64,000 bases of DNA from Anabaena sp. PCC 7108 (GTDB lineage: Bacteria > Cyanobacteriota > Cyanobacteriia > Cyanobacteriales > Nostocaceae). The stretch covers positions 5,091,356-5,155,355 of the forward strand of contig NZ_KB235896.1 in assembly GCF_000332135.1 (NCBI RefSeq). Reading direction: 5' to 3'. Position numbers and translations under genes: made by a program. A model generated the notes under the pieces. It did no database searches. It worked only from the letters and a program-made list of their open reading frames with translations, and was not told the origin of the DNA. This document shows positions 35,797 to 45,583 of this stretch, one piece after another (within the stretch, counting starts at the first letter, position 1; every line of letters begins with the position of its first letter).

Positions 35797-36966
35797 TTAA
35801 AAATCTACCCCCCGTTTCAATTCCACACCTTGATTAGCATAGTGTTTATGACAATAAACCTCAGAATGAATACTAGCTAAATCAAAATATGCAGGTTGAT
35901 TTTGACAACGACCGGTAATGATAACTTCTGTGTCGCGGGGTTTACGCAATAAAGCTTGCACAATGGGATCAACAGGAAGTAATTCTAAATCAACAGTAGG
36001 ATTGAGTTCATCGAGAATGATGGTTTTATAAATTCCAGATGCGATCGCAGTTTTGGCAATTTCCCAACCTCTTTCTGCTTCCACATAGTCTAATTCTTGG
36101 CGAGAATTACGCCATACAATCGCATCTCTACCACAGCGTAAATGATCCACCACTTCTGGATAAGACTGCTGTAAAGCCGCTATGGCTGCATCTTCAGTAT
36201 AACCACTACCACCCTTCAACCACTGCATAATTAATACACGAGTAGAACCGGGATGATTAATTCCTCTCCCAATCGCTTGTAAAGCCTTACCCAAAGCACT
36301 TGTAGATTTACCCTTACCCGCACCTGTATAAATTTCAATTCCCTCAATAAACAGTGCTGCTGCTGTCGGGTGGTGGTGAGGTTTCATTTCCGAGTGTAAA
36401 TCCGCAATATCGAGTAACTGTTGCGGTGTCGCTCGTCCGGTAGCAATAATTTCCAATTCCTGGGGTTTAGATTTTAGAGTTTTTACTACCTCATCGACAG
36501 GAAGCAAACCCAAATCTAAAACCGGGTTAATTTCATCTAAAACCACAACCGAGTATAACCCTGATGCGATCGCACCTTTAGCCACATCCCAACCCCGCAA
36601 AGCCTCCTCTCGGTCAAAAGGGGTAATCTCATCATGTCCAAAAAACTCGGCTCTCCCCGTGCGAACCTGATCAATCAAATGGGGAAAACCACGCTGTAAA
36701 GCTGCGATCGCTCCATCCTCATCATAATCACGTTCTGGTCCTTTGAGAAACCGCAGCAGTAGAACGCGATTAGAATCACTCGGTGTATTTATTCCCAAAC
36801 CAATCGAGCGCAAAACCACCCCTAAAGCCGCTTGGGACTTACCTTTGCCAATACCATCATAGACGTGAATTTGGCCAATGAGCCGTTCAGAACGCACTTG
36901 CGCTGTGCGAATACCAATGCCATTTCTTGTCATTTCTGGAAAAGCTGTAACGTCACCGTCTCCCAT
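35797..36966 (-). CDS. Tandem-fused cob(I)yrinic acid a,c-diamide adenosyltransferase-like protein
   Basis: The 389-residue protein is two BtuR/CobO-type P-loop domains joined head to tail. Domain 1 has YDGIGKGKSQAALG and VVLDEINPVLDLGLLP; domain 2 has YTGAGKGKSTSALGKAL and IILDELNPTVDLELLP. BtuR transfers adenosyl from ATP to cob(I)alamin, or acts on the precursor. In domain 1 the usual Ser/Thr after GKGK is Ser followed by Gln (KSQ), while domain 2 has the standard KST. Both halves end in similar HSE-type stretches. Single-domain enzymes are the norm, so the fusion is worth noting. A relic of the second half lies at 33196-33345. Confidence 0.85.
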   Translation of the reverse strand: MGDGDVTAFPEMTRNGIGIRTAQVRSERLIGQIHVYDGIGKGKSQAALGVVLRSIGLGINTPSDSNRVLLLRFLKGPERDYDEDGAIAALQRGFPHLIDQVRTGRAEFFGHDEITPFDREEALRGWDVAKGAIASGLYSVVVLDEINPVLDLGLLPVDEVVKTLKSKPQELEIIATGRATPQQLLDIADLHSEMKPHHHPTAAALFIEGIEIYTGAGKGKSTSALGKALQAIGRGINHPGSTRVLIMQWLKGGSGYTEDAAIAALQQSYPEVVDHLRCGRDAIVWRNSRQELDYVEAERGWEIAKTAIASGIYKTIILDELNPTVDLELLPVDPIVQALLRKPRDTEVIITGRCQNQPAYFDLASIHSEVYCHKHYANQGVELKRGVDF

Positions 36967-37357
36967 TTTACCTAAACTAGCAACGCTTTGCGTAATAAAA
37001 ATTAATAATTAAAAATTTAAAAAGCTGATGAGGAATGCTTTTCAGAAACTTTATAGCTGGTTCTCCCGTAAGCATGGGGTTGCTTTATTTACAATAAAAT
37101 CACTAGGATGTAAGTAAAAATTTTGCCTGTTCCCTATTCTCTTCTTTGATGAGATAATTGCCTCCATCATCCGTACCATCTCAGTTATACTCTACCTTTA
37201 CCCCTGACTCTTGACAAATGATACCTTTTAGATTTAGGTTGCTCATTTAACCCTGATGGGTAAGAAAAATCTTTAATTTAAAATCTCAAGTGTTAGTTCT
37301 CATCCTTTAGTGGGTGGGTTAAATCCAAAAACCAAAATCCAAAATTTATTTAACTTT

Positions 37358-37909
37358 ATGTCTGAAGAATTATCACTTCCCAGAATTTTACCCATTGGGG
37401 CAATTGTGTTTGAAACTTTGTTCTTACTAGTTGCTATTCCCATAGAAGGTTATATTCTCCATCTCTGGCTAAAATTTGACAAAAAAACCAGCATTTTTTA
37501 TGCCATTGCCATGAATGTTTTTTCTAGTGTCATTGGCTGGACTATATTTTTTATAGCCGAGCCAATATTACCGATAAACATCAAGTCAGAATTAATTAGC
37601 TATGTGTTTTTTAATAACTTCAAAAATCTCGCAACTCAAAGCTATCTTGTCATCTTTGGCTTTATTATATTCTTTACTACTTTTTTAATTAAGTTTTTTT
37701 TATTAAAAACATTAATTGTGTCTTTGGGAGAATTTACTAAAAGCGAAGACAATACACTACTTTCTCAACGCCAAAGATTAAAATTAACCAACAAAGCAAA
37801 ATTACGAAACACCAATTTAATTACTACTACTTTAATAGCCAATTCCCTTAGCTACGGTGCTATTACTATTATTTTATTAATTCGTACCTACTCTGGAGGA
37901 TTGAAGTAA
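37358..37909 (+). CDS. fraC: Filament integrity protein FraC
   Basis: From the ATG at 37358 ([20 protein letters not shown]) the protein has 183 residues and four or five membrane segments. FraC is a septal membrane protein needed for filament integrity and cell-cell exchange in heterocyst formers. I assign it from size, membrane pattern and order: it is followed by fraD and fraE in the same direction. The open frame starts at 37310, but that upstream part is encoded by a repeat (aaatccaaaaccaaaatcc) and is not chosen. Confidence 0.82.
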   Translation: MSEELSLPRILPIGAIVFETLFLLVAIPIEGYILHLWLKFDKKTSIFYAIAMNVFSSVIGWTIFFIAEPILPINIKSELISYVFFNNFKNLATQSYLVIFGFIIFFTTFLIKFFLLKTLIVSLGEFTKSEDNTLLSQRQRLKLTNKAKLRNTNLITTTLIANSLSYGAITIILLIRTYSGGLK

Positions 37910-37961
37910 TTTAAACTCCACAAAAACATCCTTAAACATTCAAAAAAATAGAGGTAAAAAT

Positions 37962-38972
37962 ATGAATGCATCATTGTTTAAAGAAATAATCATTCTCTTT
38001 AATTTTGTTCAAGGTTTATTCTTAGGAATTCAAAAGCTTTTAATGCCTCCCAAGGCTTTCTCTTGGCAAACACTAATTTACTTAAGTGTTTTTTCTTTGG
38101 TAATGTCATATTTCTCTCTAGGTTATGTAAAAGATGTAATTGCATTTTCAGGTTGGGTCTTCTTAATAGCTGGTACAGCTTGGTATACCACCGACGACCC
38201 TTTAAGAGTTCCCGGAACTTTTATGCCAGTGGGAGCATTGGTAACTGCTTTTTTAGTGAGTGTCTTCGCTTTTAGTCGTGATGTGAATTTAGTTACACCT
38301 AAAACTATAGTTTTTTGGCCAACAATTGCGGCAATCATTACCGCAATCCCAGAATTTTTTGTAGGAACAGGTACAAACACAAAAGCTACTCTTCCTAAAC
38401 AGCAAGACCGCCAAAAAATTATCATTTTAATTGCTTGGTCAATGCTAATTAGTTGCTGGATTCAGTTTTACTTCGTCATAGATAAATGGTTAAAAGAATA
38501 TCCCAGTTTACTAGTAGATGATTTTCAACGTAGCACCTTTGTAATTAAACTAGAGCCAAAAGCCAAAATACCACAAAATGGGGCTATGATTTTGAATAAA
38601 GTTCAGCCTCTAATAGAAGAACAAATAGTGACGCGACCTTGGTCAGAAGTAGAAAGATGGTTATTAGAAGCCAACCAGCAAGTGGGAAACTTGGGTAATA
38701 GAATGATCGATAAAAATCTAGCACAATATGCAGAGAGGAAATTATGGCGGGTTGAACCCCGTGTAGTCAATGTTAACTCTGGATATAGATTAGATATCCT
38801 GAGTATTTGGACTGGTCCTAGTGCAAATAAACGCGGTTTTTATCTCCAAAAATCTTGTCGCATCCAACCAATTGCAGCCATCAAACAACCAGAAAATAAA
38901 AATGCAGTTGCAGGAATTGATTGCGATCGCACTAGTAGATTTTTCCTTGGTTCACCACCACCACAGCAGTAG
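37962..38972 (+). CDS. fraD: Septal junction protein FraD
   Basis: This 336-residue protein has about five N-terminal membrane helices (between residues 5 and 165) and a soluble region from about 175, with a helical part and a Cys pair (KSCRIQPIA, AGIDCDRTS). This is the layout of FraD, which forms part of septal junctions between cells. It starts 52 nt after fraC. The C-terminal residues end in a GGSPPPQQ-like tail (LGSPPPQQ). Assignment rests on operon order and size. Confidence 0.82.
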   Translation: MNASLFKEIIILFNFVQGLFLGIQKLLMPPKAFSWQTLIYLSVFSLVMSYFSLGYVKDVIAFSGWVFLIAGTAWYTTDDPLRVPGTFMPVGALVTAFLVSVFAFSRDVNLVTPKTIVFWPTIAAIITAIPEFFVGTGTNTKATLPKQQDRQKIIILIAWSMLISCWIQFYFVIDKWLKEYPSLLVDDFQRSTFVIKLEPKAKIPQNGAMILNKVQPLIEEQIVTRPWSEVERWLLEANQQVGNLGNRMIDKNLAQYAERKLWRVEPRVVNVNSGYRLDILSIWTGPSANKRGFYLQKSCRIQPIAAIKQPENKNAVAGIDCDRTSRFFLGSPPPQQ

Positions 38973-38974
38973 GG

Positions 38975-39122
38975 AAATGGGGAGACACGGGGACACGGGG
39001 ACGCGGAGATGGGGAGACACGGAGACGCGGGGACGCGGGGACGCGGAGAAAATGAAGAATAACTTAATTACCAATTACCAATCACCAATCACCAATCACC
39101 AATCACCAATCACCAATCACCA
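38975..39122. repeat. Left arm of inverted repeat around fraE (GC-rich block plus heptads)
   Basis: This region begins with ggggacacggggacgcgg-type units and ends with six aatcacc heptads. Bases 39031-39122 are a perfect 92-bp inverted match to 39942-40033, and flanking bases match imperfectly. The last base is the A of the fraE start codon. Confidence 0.95.
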
Positions 39123-39901
39123 TGAACATAACTAGAACCTTTGTAATGTCAAAAAATGTGTTTCAGGAAGTGATCCGCGATCGCATCCTGTACATTATTG
39201 GTTTTTATGCACTCATACTCGCTGTTGCTAATCGGGCAATTTTTGAATTTGCAGCCACAAGCCAGGATAAAATATTTTTAGACTTTGGTTTAGCAACAAT
39301 GAACGTAATCGGTTTAATTGTTGTTGTTTTTATAGGTACAGGACTAGTTAATAAAGAAATTGAAAAGCGGACTATTTTAATGTTAATTGCCAAACCCATA
39401 AGTCGTAGTGAATTTATTGCTAGTAAATACTTAGGTTTATCCGCAGTTCTAGCTGTAATAGTCTTTTCTATGACAGTTATTTACCTGGGATTTTTGCAAT
39501 TTGGCAAAATGTCTTATCCAATTTTTAGCATCCTAATTGCATCATTTTTCTTGTTTTTGCAGTTATCTTTAATTACAGCAGTAGCTATCACATTAGGAGT
39601 TTTTACCAGTTCTATCATAGCCACAGCTTTAACATTTGCTGTCTATTTAATGGGGAATATTACTCAAGATTTAGTCGCTCTTGGTCGTTTGAGTCAAAAC
39701 CCAGGTGTAGAAAGCTTCACACAAGGTTTATATCTTATACTCCCAGATTTATCTCGCTTAGATTTGAAAAATGATGCTGTTTATGGATTCCAAGCAATAC
39801 CTGACACAATGACATTAATTGGTAATGCAGGCTATGGCTTAATGTACAGTTTCATGCTATTAGCAATTGCCATCTTAATCTTCTTACGACGAGAGTTTTA
39901 A
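39122..39901 (+). CDS. fraE: FraE, ABC-2 type permease of the fra operon
   Basis: The 259-residue protein has six membrane helices and the ABC-2 permease pattern (FQEVIRDRILYIIGFYALIL, RTILMLIAKPISRSEFIASK). In heterocystous cyanobacteria FraE is the third gene of the fraCDE operon and is required for filament integrity and heterocyst function. Here 149 bp separate it from fraD, filled with GC-rich and heptad repeats that end exactly at the start codon. A 92-bp perfect inverted copy lies just past its end. No ABC ATPase is encoded nearby. Confidence 0.82.
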   Translation: MNITRTFVMSKNVFQEVIRDRILYIIGFYALILAVANRAIFEFAATSQDKIFLDFGLATMNVIGLIVVVFIGTGLVNKEIEKRTILMLIAKPISRSEFIASKYLGLSAVLAVIVFSMTVIYLGFLQFGKMSYPIFSILIASFFLFLQLSLITAVAITLGVFTSSIIATALTFAVYLMGNITQDLVALGRLSQNPGVESFTQGLYLILPDLSRLDLKNDAVYGFQAIPDTMTLIGNAGYGLMYSFMLLAIAILIFLRREF

Positions 39902-39902
39902 A

Positions 39903-40075
39903 TAATTCGTAATTCGTAATTCGTAATTCGTAATTGGTGATTGGTGATTGGTGATTGGTGATTGGTGATTGGTGATTGGTGATTGGTAATTGGTAATTAA
40001 GTTATTCTTCATTTTCTCCGCGTCCCCGCGTCCTCTTCTTCCCCATCTCCGTGTCCCCGCGTCCCCGTGTCAGCC
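39903..40075. repeat. Right arm of inverted repeat around fraE (aattcgt, ggtgatt heptads and GC-rich block)
   Basis: Four aattcgt heptads are followed by seven ggtgatt and two ggtaatt units, then the GC-rich block tccgcgtccccgcgtcc and relatives. Bases 39942-40033 are the perfect inverted match of 39031-39122; the block to about 40072 matches imperfectly. Confidence 0.95.
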
Positions 40076-40105
40076 CCAATCATAACTCTTTCGGCGAAGA
40101 CAATA

Positions 40106-40993
40106 TTACTCATCTCTCCAAGTTCTTAACTGCAAATAAACTAGTAACAAAGTAACAATTAACAACACCGTGGCTACAGCTGCGGCATAACCAAAATCAA
40201 ATTGACCAAAAGCTTCTTGGTAAGTGTAATAAACCAGCAAATTGGTAGAATTTAAAGGACCACCACCTGTAATCACATAAACAGGCTCAAAACTTCGCAA
40301 TGTAAAAATAGCAGTCGTAACAGTGGCAAAGATTAAAGTCGGTCGTAGTCCAGGTAAAGTAATATGCCAAAATTGTTGCCAACCATTAGCTCCATCTAAT
40401 TCTGCTGCTTCATAACGACTAAGAGGAATTGCTTGCAACCCAGCCAAAAAAACCACCATATTGAAACCTATTTGTTTCCAAATACTAAATAAAATGATGA
40501 CTGGCATTGCCCAAAAAGTATCTGCTAACCAAGATATTTCTGGAATAGAAAATATCTTTAAAAGCTCATTTACTGGTCCGGTATTTTGAAACAACCAGCG
40601 AAATCCCAAACCAGCAGCTACAAGAGAGGTAATTGAAGGCAGAAAATAAGCACTTCGCAAAATTAAAAGCCAAGCGAATGAGCGATTTAATAACACTGCT
40701 ATTCCCAAGGGAATTACCAAACTGGGAACAAGGCTACCAAAAGTAAAATAAACTGTGTTAAAAATAACTTGCCAAAAGTCAGAGTTTAGTAACAAACGCC
40801 AATAATTTTTGAAGCCAACCCAATGAATGCCATTAGAAGTGAAAATACCCGCAGTAAAACTGAGATAAAACAAATAGGCAATTGGCCAAATTATAAACAC
40901 TCCTAACAAAATCAGTGCGGGTGTTAGAAAAATCCAAGCCGCGACTGTATCATTATCCAGTAGTTGCAAACGGGAAGAACGGGATGTTTTCAT
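40106..40993 (-). CDS. Carbohydrate ABC transporter permease (MalF/UgpA type)
   Basis: This 295-residue protein has six membrane helices and the EAA loop EAAELDGANGWQQFWHITLPGL that contacts the ATPase. It is a CUT1-type sugar permease. The partner permease, ATPase and binding protein are not in this window. It ends downstream of the fraE repeat and is convergent with fraE. In Nostoc, some such permeases support heterocyst carbon supply, but this one cannot be assigned. Confidence 0.9.
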   Translation of the reverse strand: MKTSRSSRLQLLDNDTVAAWIFLTPALILLGVFIIWPIAYLFYLSFTAGIFTSNGIHWVGFKNYWRLLLNSDFWQVIFNTVYFTFGSLVPSLVIPLGIAVLLNRSFAWLLILRSAYFLPSITSLVAAGLGFRWLFQNTGPVNELLKIFSIPEISWLADTFWAMPVIILFSIWKQIGFNMVVFLAGLQAIPLSRYEAAELDGANGWQQFWHITLPGLRPTLIFATVTTAIFTLRSFEPVYVITGGGPLNSTNLLVYYTYQEAFGQFDFGYAAAVATVLLIVTLLLVYLQLRTWRDE

Positions 40994-41042
40994 GGCAATA
41001 TTGGTGATTAAATGTATATCTATGTAATTTTATCGACATTTT

Positions 41043-41693
41043 ATGATTCAAGATTCCCTAATTAATGCTACTAGTCTAATTTCTCCCGATATTTCTAGTG
41101 AAAAATTACCACTAGCCACTCCCTTGAAACTGGGGATTATGGCTTCTGGAAATGGCAGCAATTTTGAGGTAGTTGCCCAAGCTATCGAGGCAGGAAAACT
41201 AAACGCCGAAATTCCAGTTTTAATTTACAATAATCCCGACGCTAAGGCAGCAACACGAGCTGCAAATCGAGGTGTAAAAGCTGTACTTTTAAATCATCGG
41301 GACTACAAAAACCGCAAAGAATTGGACAGGAAAATTGTGCAGACATTGCGGCAGTATGATGTAGATTTGGTAATTATGGCAGGCTGGATGCGTCTGGTGA
41401 CACAAGTATTAATTGATGCGTTTCCTAACAAAATTATCAATATTCATCCCAGCCTCTTACCTAGTTTTAAGGGTGTTCGGGCTGTAGAACAAGCTTTAGA
41501 AGCTAGGGTGAAAATTACTGGTTGTACGGTGCATTTCCTGTCTTTAGAAATGGACAGTGGTCCAATTTTGATGCAAGCCGCAGTACCTGTACTCTCAGAT
41601 GATACAGCAGAAACACTTCACGCTAGAATTCAAGTTCAGGAACATCGAATTTTACCATTAGGGATTGCCCTAGCCGCTCAAACTCATTTGTAA
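41043..41693 (+). CDS. purN: Phosphoribosylglycinamide formyltransferase
   Basis: PurN adds a formyl group to GAR in purine synthesis. The 216-residue protein has LGIMASGNGSNFEVV, the active-site NIHPSLLPSFKG and GCTVHFLSLEMDSGPI with catalytic Asn, His and Asp. An N-terminal extension of about 28 residues precedes the fold. It is divergent from the sugar permease gene. Confidence 0.95.
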   Translation: MIQDSLINATSLISPDISSEKLPLATPLKLGIMASGNGSNFEVVAQAIEAGKLNAEIPVLIYNNPDAKAATRAANRGVKAVLLNHRDYKNRKELDRKIVQTLRQYDVDLVIMAGWMRLVTQVLIDAFPNKIINIHPSLLPSFKGVRAVEQALEARVKITGCTVHFLSLEMDSGPILMQAAVPVLSDDTAETLHARIQVQEHRILPLGIALAAQTHL

Positions 41694-41762
41694 TTATCAT
41701 CCTAATTACGTAATACATTGTATAAATGCTAAAATCCTCAGTTAGAAATTCAGGATATATCC

Positions 41763-43205
41763 ATGCCAGTTTTAACTAATCCAATCAAGTTTGGTACAGA
41801 TGGCTGGCGAGGCGTGATTGGCGAAGAATTTACCTTTGAACGCCTAGCCTTAGTAGCAACTGTTGCCGCCAAAGTGTTACATAACACGTATTTTTCTACG
41901 GTTGGTAGTCGTACAATCATTGTCGGTTACGATCGCCGTTTTATGGCTGAAGAATTTGCCCGTGTGGTTGTTGATTCTGTTACCGCTGCTGGCTTTGATG
42001 TACTATTTAGCGAAACTTTTGCCCCAACTCCAGCATTTAGTTGGGCTGCTAAAGAACTCAATGCTTTAGGGGCGCTAGTGATTACAGCCAGTCATAATCC
42101 TGGTGCATATTTAGGACTAAAAGTTAAAAGTGCTTTTGGCGGTTCCGTACCACCTGAAGTTACCCAGGAAATAGAAGGGCTGTTAACGGTGGAAGTTCCA
42201 CTTGCAGCTAACCCAGGGAAGGAAGAGAAGTTTGATCCCTGGCCAAGTTATTGTCGAGCATTAGAAGGTAAAGTTGATATTGACAAAATTAGGCAAGCAA
42301 TAAAATCTGACAAATTAACATTATTTGTGGATGTCATGCACGGCGCTGCTGCTGGGGGACTAGCAAGACTATTAGGTGAACAAGTAAAAGAAATCAACAG
42401 CAATCGTGATCCCCTATTTGAAGGTGGTGCGCCAGAACCTTTACCTAAATACCTTTCTCGGTTATTGTCAGTAATTAAAAATCATGGGGAAAGCCATAAA
42501 TCAGGTTTAACTGTGGGTTTGGTATTTGATGGAGATTGCGATCGCATTGCCGCAGTAGACAAAGACGCTAATTTCCTCAGTTCCCAAATATTAATCCCCA
42601 TATTAATTGACCACCTCACCCGCAGGCGTAACTTTACCGGCGAAATCGTCAAAACAGTTAGCGGTTCTGACTTAATTCCTCTTGTCGCTGCATCACTAAA
42701 CTTGTCTGTATTTGAAACCGCAGTTGGTTATAAATACATTGCTGACAGAATGTTAGCTTCAGAGGTATTACTAGGTGGTGAAGAGTCTGGTGGCATAGGC
42801 TACGGTAGCCACATTCCTGAAAGAGATGCTCTACTATCAGCATTGTATGTGTTAGAAGCAGTTGTAGAATCAGGTTTGGATCTAGGTGAATATTATCGCC
42901 TCTTACAACAACAAACTAATTTCAGTTCAACCTATGATCGCATAGATTTACCTTTAGCAAATATGGACGTGCGAGGACGGTTATTGCAACAATTGCAAAG
43001 CCAACCTTTAACAGAAATTGCTGGTAAAGCAGTAATTGATTGCAAAACAATTGACGGTTATAAATTCCGTCTCGCTGATCAAAGTTGGTTAATGATTCGC
43101 TTTAGTGGCACTGAACCTGTTTTACGTCTTTATTGCGAAGCACCCACATTAGAACAAGTTCATCAAACCCTCGCTTGGGCAAAAACTTGGGCTGAATCTA
43201 ATTAG
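41763..43205 (+). CDS. Phosphoglucomutase/phosphomannomutase family enzyme
   Basis: The 480-residue alpha-D-phosphohexomutase has the phospho-Ser in TASHNPGAYLGLKVK, the Mg-binding FDGDCDRIAAVD, the sugar-binding GGEESGGIGYGSHIPERD and the phosphate loop RFSGTEPVLRLYCE. Substrate (glucose or mannose phosphate) cannot be set by eye. It lies 70 bp downstream of purN and 92 bp upstream of rdgB, all in the same direction. Confidence 0.93.
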   Translation: MPVLTNPIKFGTDGWRGVIGEEFTFERLALVATVAAKVLHNTYFSTVGSRTIIVGYDRRFMAEEFARVVVDSVTAAGFDVLFSETFAPTPAFSWAAKELNALGALVITASHNPGAYLGLKVKSAFGGSVPPEVTQEIEGLLTVEVPLAANPGKEEKFDPWPSYCRALEGKVDIDKIRQAIKSDKLTLFVDVMHGAAAGGLARLLGEQVKEINSNRDPLFEGGAPEPLPKYLSRLLSVIKNHGESHKSGLTVGLVFDGDCDRIAAVDKDANFLSSQILIPILIDHLTRRRNFTGEIVKTVSGSDLIPLVAASLNLSVFETAVGYKYIADRMLASEVLLGGEESGGIGYGSHIPERDALLSALYVLEAVVESGLDLGEYYRLLQQQTNFSSTYDRIDLPLANMDVRGRLLQQLQSQPLTEIAGKAVIDCKTIDGYKFRLADQSWLMIRFSGTEPVLRLYCEAPTLEQVHQTLAWAKTWAESN

Positions 43206-43297
43206 AAGAGATGGGGAGCAGGGGAGAATAACTTTCTATCTATTCCCTATTTCCTTCTTACTGTCACCTGTCACCTGTCACCTGTCACCTAATCCTA

Positions 43298-43876
43298 ATG
43301 ACTAAATTACTCGTAGTAGCTACAGGAAACCCCGGTAAGTTAAAAGAAATGCAAGCTTATTTAGCTGATTCAGGTTGGGAATTAACTCTCAAACCTGAAG
43401 ATTTGGACGTTGAAGAAACAGGGGACACTTTTGCAGCAAATGCTTGTCTCAAAGCCTCTGAGGTGGCCATAGCTACGGGAAATTGGGCGATCGCAGATGA
43501 TTCTGGTTTAAAGGTAGATGCCCTCAATGGTTCACCGGGTGTATACTCTGCTCGTTATGGCAAAACTGACGCAGAACGCATTGCTAGGTTATTACGAGAA
43601 TTAGGAAATACAGAAAATCGTCAAGCCCAATTTGTCTGTGCAGTAGCGGTGGCAAATCCTGGGGGAGAAATAGTTTTGCAATCTGAGGGTATTTGTCGTG
43701 GTGAAATTCTTTATTCAACCCGTGGTGAGGGTGGTTTTGGTTATGATCCTATTTTTTATGTCCCAGAAAAGCAATTGACTTTTGCCGAAATGTCACCAGA
43801 ATTGAAAAAGTCAATTAGTCATCGTGGTAATGCTTTGAAGGCTTTAGTTCCGCAGTTGGTTAAGGTGTTGGGGTAA
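43298..43876 (+). CDS. rdgB: Non-canonical purine NTP pyrophosphatase (XTP/dITP diphosphatase)
   Basis: This house-cleaning enzyme hydrolyses ITP, XTP and their deoxy forms. Motifs: VVATGNPGKLKEMQ, AIADDSGLKVDALNGSPG and GFGYDPIFYVPE. At 192 residues it is full length. Tandem cacctgt heptads (43263-43292) lie just before the start. Confidence 0.95.
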   Translation: MTKLLVVATGNPGKLKEMQAYLADSGWELTLKPEDLDVEETGDTFAANACLKASEVAIATGNWAIADDSGLKVDALNGSPGVYSARYGKTDAERIARLLRELGNTENRQAQFVCAVAVANPGGEIVLQSEGICRGEILYSTRGEGGFGYDPIFYVPEKQLTFAEMSPELKKSISHRGNALKALVPQLVKVLG

Positions 43877-43918
43877 GAGTTTTTTTGGGGTTATTCGTTT
43901 TCTATGGAGGATAATTTT

Positions 43919-43952
43919 AACGAACCGCGAAGGCGCGAAGGGCGCGAAGGAA
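43919..43952. repeat. Dispersed 'gaaccgcgaaggcgcgaag' repeat
   Basis: This is another copy of the repeat at 8158, 20802 and 21270, here 40 bp after the rdgB stop. Confidence 0.85.
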
Positions 43953-43997
43953 AGTACACGAAGGAAGAAGAGAAAAGGTGCTGCAAAAAGCAGTTTA

Positions 43998-44246
43998 TTG
44001 GCAGTACCTTGTGTTTATATAATCAGGTCTGGAAATACATCCTATGCTAGACGTTCTACAAAAACGAAATTAGAAAATAAAATTAACCTTTTTCCCATAT
44101 TACTGGATATACATCTAAAATTTGATCATCAAGCTTTACTAGCAAGAATTTATGCCGTAACTTGTATATTCCCAGTTGATATCCAAGGAGAAATAGTTGC
44201 TTTAATTTCCTTACCAATCTTTTGTTCAGCTAGTCTGAGTTCATAA
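43998..44246 (+). other. Weak 82-codon frame, possible relic
   Basis: A TTG-initiated frame encodes AVPCVYIIRSGNTSY at its start, which resembles the opening of GIY-YIG/T5orf172 nucleases (VYIIRSGN), but the rest does not continue that family. There is no ribosome binding site. I regard it as a possible decayed fragment rather than a working gene. Confidence 0.25.
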
Positions 44247-44404
44247 CCTATCTTCCGCACCCTCAACTGTCACAATCGGTTTTTACTCTTTTTTGTGATG
44301 ATATGAGGATGTATTGTATACCACATCTCAATGAATTAACGGATACATGATGTCGATAAGGCATAATTTATATCCAAAAATCAAGAGAGAATTAAGTGAT
44401 AATA

Positions 44405-44656
44405 CTATGTGACACCCCAGGGTGCGGAATGTGGGTCATAATTTTTCTGCAAATTCATCCAAAATTCAGCACTAGTACCAAACCATTGTCCTAGCCGTAA
44501 TGCAGTATCAGCAGTAATTGACCTTTTACCATTAATTATTTCGGTAATTCGATTTTTTGGGACATGAATTAAACGAGCTAATTCACTTGCACTTATTCCT
44601 AATTCATGCAGTTCATCAGCTAGAATTTCTCCAGGATGAATAGGTGGACGCGCCAT
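44405..44656 (-). CDS. higA: HigA-family antitoxin (XRE helix-turn-helix)
   Basis: The 83-residue protein begins PPIHPGEILADELHELGIS and has an HTH (SASELARLIHVPKNRITEII), then LGQWFGTSAEFWMNLQKNYD, the HigA signature. It should repress its own promoter and bind HigB. It is 11 nt downstream of a truncated higB on the same strand, so it is probably a solitary antitoxin now. AAGGAAA precedes its ATG. Confidence 0.92.
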   Translation of the reverse strand: MARPPIHPGEILADELHELGISASELARLIHVPKNRITEIINGKRSITADTALRLGQWFGTSAEFWMNLQKNYDPHSAPWGVT

Positions 44657-44667
44657 ATTATTTTCCT

Positions 44668-44817
44668 TTAGTGATAATCTGTAATTTCTATGTTGAAAGG
44701 TTTTGGTTCATCGTCTGGCCAATTAAAACAAATTCGCCATTTTTCATTAATGCGGATGCTGTATTGACCGTTTCTATCACCTTCTAAAGACTCAAAATGA
44801 TTACTTACGTAGCACAA
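44668..44817 (-). pseudogene. HigB toxin gene, N-terminal half lost
   Basis: The fragment encodes about 49 residues: NHFESLEGDRNGQYSIRIN, then EKWRICFNWPDDEPKP ending ITDYH, which is the C-terminal half of a RelE/HigB ribonuclease. An in-frame TGA sits immediately upstream (44818-44820) and no N-terminal half is recoverable beyond it. higA follows 11 nt later in the usual higBA order. Confidence 0.85.
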
Positions 44818-44917
44818 TCAAACCACAAAAGGCGCTGCTGATGTTAGAGATGAAGAAAAATCTGGAAAATTCCTCATCCCCTAATTCAACAACGCCCACT
44901 TTCTATATATTCAACAC

Positions 44918-45583
<666 letters not shown>

